From Rhodospirillales bacterium (GTDB lineage Bacteria; Pseudomonadota; Alphaproteobacteria; Rhodospirillales; JADHTD01), in NCBI GenBank assembly GCA_016776525.1, contig JADHTD010000133.1, positions 1-7,231 of the forward strand: a stretch of 7,231 nucleotides of DNA, written 5' to 3'. This document shows, piece after piece, positions 1-5,815 of the stretch (position 1 is its first letter; every line of letters begins with the position of its first letter). The notes under the pieces are model-generated. The model made no database searches. It was not told where the DNA came from and was given only the letters and a program-made list of their open reading frames with translations. Made by a program: the position numbers and the translations under genes.

Positions 1-17
1 CGGGACATCCTGGACAA

Positions 18-46
18 TTCTCATCTTCCCCGGTTTAAGGTATGCT
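18..46 (+). promoter_or_regulatory. possible sigma-70 promoter of dctBD
   Basis: TTCTCA (18-23) and TATGCT (41-46) each match 4 of 6 bases of the -35 and -10 consensus and are separated by 17 bases, the optimal spacing. They lie 33 bases before the dctB start. The match is weak and could be chance. No sigma-54 type GG-N10-GC element was seen here, which fits low constitutive expression of the sensor-regulator pair (inference). Confidence 0.25.
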
Positions 47-78
47 GCGGCGATAAACGGTTTGAGGGTTTAGTTCCA

Positions 79-1941
79 ATGACGTCGACCGATTTCAGGA
101 GGAAAACCAATTGGTGGCTGGCAGTAACGGCCGCCCTCCTCATTGGCGGCGTATTGTGGCTGACCTCAATCTGGAGCCAGGATTATTTCCTGTCCCAGGT
201 TCGTGACCGGGCCCGCCATACCCTGGACCTGCACATCGCCAACCTTGAAGGCTTTCTTGAAAAATACCAAGTGTTACCGGGCCTCTTTGCCCGCAACGAT
301 CAGGTTGTACGCTTCCTGCTGAACCCCAAGGATATCAACGAACTGACCCGCACCAACCATTATATGGAAGTCATCAACCGCCTGACCGGGGCATCCGATA
401 CCTACCTTATGGACAAGAGCGGCCTGACCATCGCCGCCAGCAACTGGAATTCGGAACGCCCCTTTATAGGGCGTAATTTTAGCTTCCGGCCGTATTTCCA
501 ACAGGCCATGGCCGGTAAACTGGGGCGCTACTTTGCGCTTGGCACGACATCCAACAAAAGGGGGTATTACTTTGCCTATCCGGTGCAGGTGGGAACCGAT
601 ACCCTGGGGGTCGTCGTTGTCAAAGTCAGTACGGCAGAGATCGAAGAGGCCTGGGCAAAGGGTTCCGACGCCATCATCGTGACCGATACCAACGGCGTCA
701 TCTTTCTCAGCAGCATTCCACAGTGGAAATTCAAGACCCTGCAACCGCTTGATCCTCAGACTTTGGAACGGATCAAGCTAAGCCGTCAGTACGGCAATTC
801 GAAATTGAACCCCCTGCCCCTGGGACCGCAAGGGTCCGGGGGGGACGATGTGGAACGGATGAGAATCCGCCAGGAGGTCGCCGGCAAGTCACCCCGCACC
901 GTCAATTATCTGGTGCAAAGTGCGCTGATGCCGGAAGCCGGTTGGATCGTTCACATCCTGTCGCCGACGGCGCCGGTCAATACCCAGGTTGTGGCGGCTC
1001 TGGTCTTCGCCGGCGGCTTCTTGGTTTTCATCCTGCTGATCGGCGTTTACCTGTTGCAGCGCCGCCGTAACTTGCGGGATCGGATGGATTTACAGCGGGA
1101 AAGCCAGCAGGCCCTGGAAGAAGCCTATGGGGAACTGGAACAGCGGGTCCAGGAACGGACCCGGGACTTAAAACTGAGCAACGTCCGCCTACAGCAGGAA
1201 ATGCAGGAAAGACAACGGGCCGAACAGGAATTGATCCAGGCCGGAAAGCTGGCCGCCCTGGGACAGATGTCGGCGGGCATCAGCCACGAATTAAACCAGC
1301 CGTTGGCGGCGATCCGCAGTTATGCGGAAAATGCCCATCTGCTGCTTGATTCCGAAAGAACCGGTGAAGCCCGCGAAAATTTATCCCTGATCGCGACGCT
1401 GACGGGCCGCATGGCGCAGATAATCGGCCATCTTAAGACATTTGCACACAAGAAATCGACCGATGTCATGCCAGTCTCCTTACCGGTCTCCCTGGAAGAA
1501 ACCCTGCGAATTTTCGAGGAACGTTTCAAACAGCAAAGCATTGATGTTGCCGTCAGCGGATGGGACGAGGATATTTTTGTCTATGCCGAACCGGTGCGTT
1601 TGCAGCAGGTTTTCGTCAACCTCATCGGCAATGCCCTGGACGCCATGCAGGGTAACGGCGGCAAGAAAATTCAGATTGACGCCCGGCATACCTCCGACAC
1701 CAGCCTCCTGACGTTCACCGATACCGGCCCCGGTATTTCAACGGATTTACTGACACAGGTTTTCGACCCGTTCTTCACCACCAAGGAAGTCGGCAAGGGA
1801 TTGGGGCTGGGCCTTTCCATTTCCTACAGTATTATCCGGGAATTCGGTGGTGTGTTACGGGCCGCCAACGGCGCCGACGGCGGTGCTGTTTTCACCATCG
1901 AATTGCAGCGGGCGGAAGCCACTAAACGAGCCACCGGATGA
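79..1941 (+). CDS. dctB: C4-dicarboxylate sensor histidine kinase DctB
   Basis: This is an inner-membrane histidine kinase that senses periplasmic C4-dicarboxylates and phosphorylates DctD. Residues 12-32 form the first membrane helix. Residues 33-300 are a periplasmic region of the double-Cache type, with the typical stretch RPYFQQAMAGKLGRYF at 137-152 and GYYFAYP at 162-168. A second helix lies at 302-326 and a charged coiled coil at about 335-390. The H-box ISHELNQP places the phosphoacceptor at His403. The ATPase domain has the N-box (N514, N518), G1 DTGPGI (548-553), F-box FDPFFTTK (562-569) and G2 GKGLGLGL (572-579). All catalytic motifs are intact and 620 residues is normal for DctB. 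The ATG start has GAGGG at 64-68, 10 bases upstream. The stop overlaps the dctD start (ATGA). The family is clear; the exact ligand is inferred from the neighbouring dctPQM genes. Confidence 0.93.
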   Translation: MTSTDFRRKTNWWLAVTAALLIGGVLWLTSIWSQDYFLSQVRDRARHTLDLHIANLEGFLEKYQVLPGLFARNDQVVRFLLNPKDINELTRTNHYMEVINRLTGASDTYLMDKSGLTIAASNWNSERPFIGRNFSFRPYFQQAMAGKLGRYFALGTTSNKRGYYFAYPVQVGTDTLGVVVVKVSTAEIEEAWAKGSDAIIVTDTNGVIFLSSIPQWKFKTLQPLDPQTLERIKLSRQYGNSKLNPLPLGPQGSGGDDVERMRIRQEVAGKSPRTVNYLVQSALMPEAGWIVHILSPTAPVNTQVVAALVFAGGFLVFILLIGVYLLQRRRNLRDRMDLQRESQQALEEAYGELEQRVQERTRDLKLSNVRLQQEMQERQRAEQELIQAGKLAALGQMSAGISHELNQPLAAIRSYAENAHLLLDSERTGEARENLSLIATLTGRMAQIIGHLKTFAHKKSTDVMPVSLPVSLEETLRIFEERFKQQSIDVAVSGWDEDIFVYAEPVRLQQVFVNLIGNALDAMQGNGGKKIQIDARHTSDTSLLTFTDTGPGISTDLLTQVFDPFFTTKEVGKGLGLGLSISYSIIREFGGVLRAANGADGGAVFTIELQRAEATKRATG

Positions 1942-3299
1942 CCCAGAACGGAACTGTAATCCTTATTGATGATGACGAACATGTGCGTTTGTCCGGTAAA
2001 CAGTCCCTGGAACTGGCCGGTTTCGAAGTTAATTGCCAGGACACGGCGGAAGAGGCTCTCGGGTTACTGAACAGAGATTGGCCCGGGGTCATCATCTGTG
2101 ACGTCAAGATGCCGAAAATGGACGGCCTGGAATTCATGAAGCGGGCCCAGGAAACCGTACCGGAACTGCCGGTGGTGCTGATTACCGGACACGGGGATAT
2201 CTCGATGGCGGTCCAGGCCATGCGCGACGGGGCCTATGATTTTATCGAAAAACCGTTTTCCAGGGATCACCTGATCGAAGTCGTCGGACGGGCCATCGAA
2301 AAACGGGCCCTGACCCTGGAAAATCAGGCTTTGCGCCGGGAATTAGAAAGCCGCAACACGCTCGGCCCCCGCATCGTCGGTGAATCACCGCCGCTCGTCC
2401 GTATGCGCCAATTGATCGCCGATATCGCCAGTGCCGATACCGATGTCCTGATCCAGGGCGAAACCGGCACCGGCAAGGAACTGGTTGCCCGCTCGCTGCA
2501 TGAAGGCAGCAACCGCCGGGATCATAATTTCGTGGCGCTCAATTGCGGGGCGATTCCGGAAACCTTGTTCGAGAGTGAAATTTTCGGTCATGAAGCCGGT
2601 TCATTCACAACCGCCGTTGATCAACGTATCGGCAAATTCGAATTTGCCGCCAGTGGCACCGTTTTCCTGGATGAAATCGAAAGCATGCCGATGGGCATGC
2701 AGGTCAAACTGTTGCGGGTCCTACAGGAACGATCCATCGAACGGGTCGGATCCAACGAAACCATTCCCCTGGATATCCGGGTTGTCGCGGCGACCAAAAC
2801 CGATCTGAAGGCAGCCGTCTCGAAGGGCGGTTTCCGGGAAGACCTGTATTACCGGCTCAACGTGGCGATGATCGATATCCCGCCCCTGCGCGACCGCCGT
2901 GAAGATATTCCACTTCTTTTCCAGCATTTCCTGCTGGTCGCCAGTGCCCAGCACAACCGGGAAATGGCTCCCCTTAACCAGGAACAAACGGCTGCCCTGA
3001 TGGCCCATCACTGGCCGGGAAACGTCCGTGAATTGCGTAACGTGGCGGAACGCTATGCCTTTTTCCAGGAAAAACAAACGGTACCCATTGACGACTTGAT
3101 CGGCGGCGGTTCGGCCATTGAAAAAGAGAGCCACCCCCTGACCGATCAAGTGGGTAATTTTGAGAGAAGCCTGATCGCCCAGGAACTGACCCGCACCCAG
3201 GGAAACATCAAGCAGACTATGGAAGCCCTCGATGTGCCCCGCAAAACGCTCTATGACAAAATGAAAAAATACGGCCTGGTACGGGAAGATTTTAGGTAA
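1938..3299 (+). CDS. dctD: C4-dicarboxylate response regulator DctD, sigma-54 activator
   Basis: This is an NtrC-class response regulator, partner of DctB, expected to activate the sigma-54 promoter of dctP. The receiver domain (about 5-120) has acidic residues D11-D13, phosphoacceptor Asp55 (ICDVKMP), Thr83 and Lys105. The AAA+ domain (about 145-385) has Walker A GETGTGKE (174-181), Walker B TVFLDE (241-246), the candidate arginine fingers R300 and R306 in FREDLYYRL, and sensor II WPGNVREL (359-366). A Fis-type helix-turn-helix lies at about 408-446. The oddity is the sigma-54-contacting loop: residues 221-226 read GSFTTA where the family consensus is GAFTGA. The key Thr224 is kept but the second Gly is Thr. 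The length of 453 residues is normal. The gene starts inside the dctB stop (ATGA) without a strong ribosome-binding site, so translational coupling is likely. Confidence 0.93.
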   Translation: MTQNGTVILIDDDEHVRLSGKQSLELAGFEVNCQDTAEEALGLLNRDWPGVIICDVKMPKMDGLEFMKRAQETVPELPVVLITGHGDISMAVQAMRDGAYDFIEKPFSRDHLIEVVGRAIEKRALTLENQALRRELESRNTLGPRIVGESPPLVRMRQLIADIASADTDVLIQGETGTGKELVARSLHEGSNRRDHNFVALNCGAIPETLFESEIFGHEAGSFTTAVDQRIGKFEFAASGTVFLDEIESMPMGMQVKLLRVLQERSIERVGSNETIPLDIRVVAATKTDLKAAVSKGGFREDLYYRLNVAMIDIPPLRDRREDIPLLFQHFLLVASAQHNREMAPLNQEQTAALMAHHWPGNVRELRNVAERYAFFQEKQTVPIDDLIGGGSAIEKESHPLTDQVGNFERSLIAQELTRTQGNIKQTMEALDVPRKTLYDKMKKYGLVREDFR

Positions 3300-3347
3300 T
3301 TTTTCGGCTGTTCTGCGGTTTCCCGTGATAAAATGGAAAGAAACAAT

Positions 3348-3353
3348 GGAGGG
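3348..3353 (+). promoter_or_regulatory. ribosome-binding site fixing the start at 3361
   Basis: GGAGGG sits 7 bases before the ATG at 3361. Two alternative in-frame starts exist, GTG at 3325 and ATG at 3346. Neither has a comparable purine-rich site, and the extra residues they add (IKWKETMEGNA) are polar and not part of the first membrane helix. The start at 3361 is therefore preferred. Confidence 0.7.
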
Positions 3354-3360
3354 CAATGCC

Positions 3361-3750
3361 ATGCTTGCCGCAGATATTGTTTCCCGCATCCTCGGCCCCG
3401 TCTACATCGTTGTCGCCCTGGGCCTCCTGATCCAGCCCGACATATACCGCAAGATGATGCAGGATTTCATGAAACAACCGGCGCTGTGCTACATCGGCGG
3501 TCTTCTCGCCTTGATTATCGGCGTGCTGATATTGACTTTCCATGCCGACTGGACCGCCACCTGGCATGTCGTGGTGACCATCATAGGCTGGTTGGCCTGC
3601 CTAAAAGGCGTCGCGTTATTGGTTTTCCCCAAATCCATCCTCCGCCTGTGGCAACCCTATTTGAAGAATGAAGGACTGTTGCGCGTCTCCGGTGTTGGGG
3701 CGCTGCTGCTGGGCCTGTTCCTGACGGTGATGGGATTTGGCTGGGCTTAA
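3361..3750 (+). CDS. small four-helix membrane protein with internal duplication, unknown function
   Basis: I do not recognise a named family. The 129-residue protein has four predicted membrane helices at about 10-26, 42-60, 69-89 and 106-127, and short charged loops. The two halves align without gaps at an offset of 64 residues: G12/G76, L22/L86, L23/L87, P26/P90, Q34/Q98, K38/K102, L42/L106, G47/G111, L51/L115, G54/G118 and W64/W128. In both, helix, Pro, amphipathic linker ending in Lys and a Gly-rich helix follow in order. This points to duplication of a two-helix unit. There is no signal peptide and no catalytic motif. The gene lies 61 bases after dctD with no terminator between, so co-transcription with dctBD is likely. 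A role in dicarboxylate transport or sensing is suggested only by position. Confidence 0.8.
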   Translation: MLAADIVSRILGPVYIVVALGLLIQPDIYRKMMQDFMKQPALCYIGGLLALIIGVLILTFHADWTATWHVVVTIIGWLACLKGVALLVFPKSILRLWQPYLKNEGLLRVSGVGALLLGLFLTVMGFGWA

Positions 3751-3828
3751 GCCCTGGCGCTGGAATTCACCCAATCGATCGGCTCTGACTGCGTGGATTA
3801 CGTTCGATCCGTTGACCTTTCCCGGTAA

Positions 3829-3873
3829 GCGGATTTCCACCCATGGAATACATCCGTATGGGTGGAAATCCGC
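3829..3873. repeat. perfect 16-bp inverted repeat; possible DctD enhancer or weak terminator
   Basis: GCGGATTTCCACCCAT (3829-3844) is exactly complementary to ATGGGTGGAAATCCGC (3858-3873), with 13 bases between. Each arm contains a short palindrome of form GGANNTCC (3831-3838 and 3864-3871). Their centres are 33 bases apart, about three helical turns, and lie about 154 and 121 bases before the predicted dctP transcription start. That is the usual place and spacing for paired enhancer sites of sigma-54 activators. The alternative is a terminator for the upstream genes, but no T-run directly follows the stem on either strand. The repeat itself is certain; its role is inference. Confidence 0.6.
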
Positions 3874-3962
3874 CCACACTCGTTTTATCATTATATCTTA
3901 TAATACCTATAACCATCTGTAATAATGGATTAAATCAGCCTTCTTCCACATCGTAAATTAAC

Positions 3963-3978
3963 TGGCATACGGCTTGCT
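3963..3978 (+). promoter_or_regulatory. sigma-54 (-24/-12) promoter of dctP
   Basis: TGGCATACGGCTTGCT matches the consensus TGGCAC-N5-TTGCW at every position but the sixth. The invariant GG (3964-3965) and GC (3976-3977) have the required 10 bases between them. Transcription should start near 3989, leaving a leader of about 85 bases. The adjacent gene for a sigma-54 activator of the DctD type strongly supports this assignment. Confidence 0.88.
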
Positions 3979-3993
3979 AATAAGACATGAGTT

Positions 3994-4043
3994 GGCCGCT
4001 TCCGAATAATACGGCAACGGAGAAAAAGCCCAAGGAAGCGACC
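3994..4043 (+). other. possible stem-loop in the dctP leader
   Basis: GGCCGCTTCC (3994-4003) can pair with GGAAGCGACC (4034-4043) in 9 of 10 positions, with one C-A mismatch and a loop of 30 bases. It would lie just after the predicted transcription start and end 18 bases before the dctP ribosome-binding site. It could stabilise the message. The long loop makes this uncertain. Confidence 0.3.
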
Positions 4044-4073
4044 CTAAAAAGCATGTAACATAGGGAGTATCTC

Positions 4074-5063
4074 ATGCGTTTTCTGAAAATTAGTGTGACT
4101 GCTGTTGCTCTGGTCTTTGCGGCCACCAGCCTGCAGGCGAAAGAAATCGTCATCAAGTTTTCGCACGTCGTTGCCGAAAACACGCCGAAAGGTAAGATGG
4201 CCAACAAGTTCAAAGAGCTGGTCGAAAAGCGCCTTCCCGGCAAGGTGAAAGTCCAGGTTTTCCCGAATTCACAGCTCTACGGCGATAACAAGGTTCTCGA
4301 AGCCATTTTGTTGGGTGACGTGCAACTGGCCGCCCCGTCGCTGTCGAAATTCGGCAAGTACACCAAGAAACTCCAGGTCTTTGACCTGCCGTTCCTGTTC
4401 AAAGACATCCACGCCGTCGGCCGTTTCCAAGGCGGTCCGGTCGGCCAGAAACTGCTCATGTCCATGGAAAGCAAGGGCCTGACCGGTCTCGGCTATCTGC
4501 ATAATGGCCTCAAGCAGCTGTCGGCCAGCCGGGCGCTGAAAGTGCCGAGCGACGCCAATGGCCTGAAATTCCGGATTCAGAGCTCCGACGTTCTGGTCGC
4601 CCAGTTCGAAGCCGTTAAGGCCCTGCCGCTGAAGAAGCCTTTCTCCGAAGTCTTCACCCTGCTGCAGACGAAAGCCATCGACGGTCAGGAAAACACCTGG
4701 TCGAACATCTATTCGAAGAAATTCTTCGAAGTTCAGGACTACGTTACTGAATCCAACCATGGCCTGATCGATTACCTGATCGTGACCTCGACTGAGTTCT
4801 GGAAAGGCCTGCCGGCCGATATCCGTGGCGTCGTCAGTAAGTCTATGAACGAAGCCGTTGCCCACGGCAACCAGGTTGCTTTGGACAAAGCCACCAGTGA
4901 CCGCAAGCGGATCGCTGATTCCGGCCGCTCCAAGATACTTCAACTCTCTGCTGGCGATCGCGCCAAATGGGTTGAAGCCATGAAGCCTGTCTGGAAAAAG
5001 TTCGAAGGACAAATCGGCAAAGACATCATCGATGCCGCCGTCAAATCGAACATGATGAACTAA
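4074..5063 (+). CDS. dctP: TRAP C4-dicarboxylate substrate-binding protein DctP
   Basis: This is the periplasmic binding component of a TRAP transporter. It captures C4-dicarboxylates and delivers them to DctQM. Residues 1-22 are a typical Sec signal peptide (basic start, hydrophobic core, cleavage after SLQA before KEIVIKFSHV). The mature protein shows the DctP pattern: KFRIQ at 165-169 with Arg167, the residue that in this family clamps the substrate carboxylate, FSEVFTLLQTKAIDGQEN at 190-207 with the conserved Asn207, and WSNIYSKKFFEVQ at 209-221. At 329 residues it has full family length. AGGGAG (4062-4067) lies 6 bases before the ATG. It is the first gene after the sigma-54 promoter and is followed by a strong terminator, so it should be the most abundant product. 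The family is sure; the preference for succinate, malate or fumarate is inferred from the DctBD neighbours. Confidence 0.93.
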   Translation: MRFLKISVTAVALVFAATSLQAKEIVIKFSHVVAENTPKGKMANKFKELVEKRLPGKVKVQVFPNSQLYGDNKVLEAILLGDVQLAAPSLSKFGKYTKKLQVFDLPFLFKDIHAVGRFQGGPVGQKLLMSMESKGLTGLGYLHNGLKQLSASRALKVPSDANGLKFRIQSSDVLVAQFEAVKALPLKKPFSEVFTLLQTKAIDGQENTWSNIYSKKFFEVQDYVTESNHGLIDYLIVTSTEFWKGLPADIRGVVSKSMNEAVAHGNQVALDKATSDRKRIADSGRSKILQLSAGDRAKWVEAMKPVWKKFEGQIGKDIIDAAVKSNMMN

Positions 5064-5073
5064 AGGGATTTTT

Positions 5074-5113
5074 GCCGGTGCCCGTTTCGGCGGGTGCCGG
5101 CTCCCTTTTTTTT
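5074..5113 (+). terminator. intrinsic terminator between dctP and dctQ
   Basis: GCCGGTGCCCG (5074-5084) pairs with CGGGTGCCGGC (5091-5101) over 11 positions, including two G-T wobbles, around a 6-base loop. Eight Ts follow at 5106-5113. A second 5-bp helix, AGGGA (5064-5068) with TCCCT (5102-5106), can extend it from just after the dctP stop codon. It is probably a partial terminator that lets some transcripts run into dctQM, so that binding protein exceeds permease. Confidence 0.88.
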
Positions 5114-5159
5114 ATCCATTTCATCCTTTACTTCATTACCCATCCTATTGTTTGCTCAA

Positions 5160-5192
5160 TTGACAGTGGCTTAACGCAAAATTTTTAAGCCA
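5160..5192 (+). promoter_or_regulatory. possible dctQM promoter with overlapping inverted repeat
   Basis: TTGACA (5160-5165) is a perfect -35 hexamer, but 17 bases later only TTTTAA (5183-5188) is present, a 3 of 6 match to TATAAT. TGGCTTAA (5167-5174) and TTAAGCCA (5185-5192) form a perfect 8-bp inverted repeat covering the spacer and the -10 position, as an operator would. A repeat of this size is expected about once or twice by chance in a window this long. No sigma-54 element was seen in this gap. Confidence 0.25.
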
Positions 5193-5254
5193 GGCGAAGA
5201 ACGGCACCAAAGCCGTCACGCCATATTTAAGGTATAGGGGAGACTGCACGCACC

Positions 5255-5815
5255 ATGCTTGCCCGTTCAATCAACCATATCGAAGAAAGCATCATTTCTC
5301 TCCTTTTGGTCAGCATGACCCTGCTGGTCTTCGTTGAAGTGATCATGCGCTTTGTCTTCACCGCCGGCGCTTTGTGGATACAGGAATTGACCCTGCACAT
5401 GTCGGCCTGGATGGTGCTGTTCGGCGCTTCCTACGGCATCAAGGTCGGCTGCCACATCGGCGTCGATGCCGTGGTTCGCCTGCTCGACCCCAATGTACGC
5501 CGCCTCGTAACCATCTTCGCCGTCTTCCTGTGCCTGCTTTATTGTGCCCTTTATGGTTATGGCGCTTGGATTTACCTGGAAAAGGTTTATTCGATCAGCA
5601 TCGAACTGGAAGACATGGCCATTCAAAAATGGGTGGCTCATTCGATCCTGCTGATCGGTTTTATCCTGCTGGCTGTCCGTTTCCTTGAACTGTTCTGGAG
5701 CCTCTATACCGGCAAGCAGACTGGTTTCGTACTGGCCGATGAGGCCAGGGATGCCCTTGATGACTTCGATCTCGGAGACAAACCGGCAATCGACAACGGG
5801 GAGGACAGCAAATGA
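5255..5815 (+). CDS. dctQ: TRAP transporter small membrane subunit DctQ
   Basis: This is the small four-helix subunit of the TRAP permease, which forms the inner-membrane complex with DctM and helps dock the loaded DctP. Helices lie at about 13-33, 46-62, 84-106 and 128-148. The family marks are present: WIQEL (41-45) before the second helix and the GCHIGVD motif (65-71) after it. The C-terminal tail (about 161-186) is acidic and polar and probably cytoplasmic. At 186 residues it is within the usual range. AGGGGAG (5236-5242) is 12 bases before the ATG, a somewhat long spacing that may lower translation. The gene lies 191 bases after dctP, beyond a strong terminator, and its stop overlaps the dctM start (ATGA), so DctQ and DctM are probably made in balance. 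Confidence 0.92.
   Translation: MLARSINHIEESIISLLLVSMTLLVFVEVIMRFVFTAGALWIQELTLHMSAWMVLFGASYGIKVGCHIGVDAVVRLLDPNVRRLVTIFAVFLCLLYCALYGYGAWIYLEKVYSISIELEDMAIQKWVAHSILLIGFILLAVRFLELFWSLYTGKQTGFVLADEARDALDDFDLGDKPAIDNGEDSK

Larger units (their letters stand above)
3751..4073 (+). promoter_or_regulatory. 323-base control region upstream of dctP
   Basis: No convincing gene lies here. In order it holds about 78 unremarkable bases, a perfect 16-bp inverted repeat (3829-3873), a strongly AT-rich stretch of about 80 bases (3881-3960), a sigma-54 promoter (3963-3978) and a leader of about 85 bases with a possible stem-loop and the dctP ribosome-binding site. This is the layout expected of an enhancer-dependent promoter. 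I looked for an IHF site (WATCAANNNNTTR) on both strands of the AT-rich part and found none closer than three mismatches. Confidence 0.7.

Noticed and set aside
34..43. TTTAAGGTAT occurs here and again at 5226-5235, each upstream of a gene
   Set aside because: Many repeated 10-mers are expected by chance in a window of this length, and the flanking bases do not match.
2721..3389. 222-codon open frame on the minus strand across the end of dctD
   Set aside because: It is antisense to a clear DctD coding region, has no recognisable domain, and crosses a real gene boundary.
3899..3904. Perfect TATAAT hexamer upstream of dctP
   Set aside because: No acceptable -35 lies 16-18 bases upstream, and the hexamer is in a very AT-rich stretch where such matches are expected.
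3737..3922. 61-codon plus-strand frame after the small membrane protein gene
   Set aside because: It runs through the inverted repeat and the AT-rich control region, has no good ribosome-binding site, and resembles no protein I know.
3987..4058. 23-codon open frame (ATG to TAA) in the dctP leader, a possible upstream peptide
   Set aside because: Its ATG falls at the predicted transcription start, so it would be leaderless, and the composition shows no recognisable peptide. It overlaps the stem-loop candidate and is most likely chance.
4269..5012. 247-codon open frame on the minus strand inside dctP
   Set aside because: It is fully antisense to dctP. Its length reflects the low stop density opposite a codon-biased gene, and the product has no membrane, signal or domain pattern.
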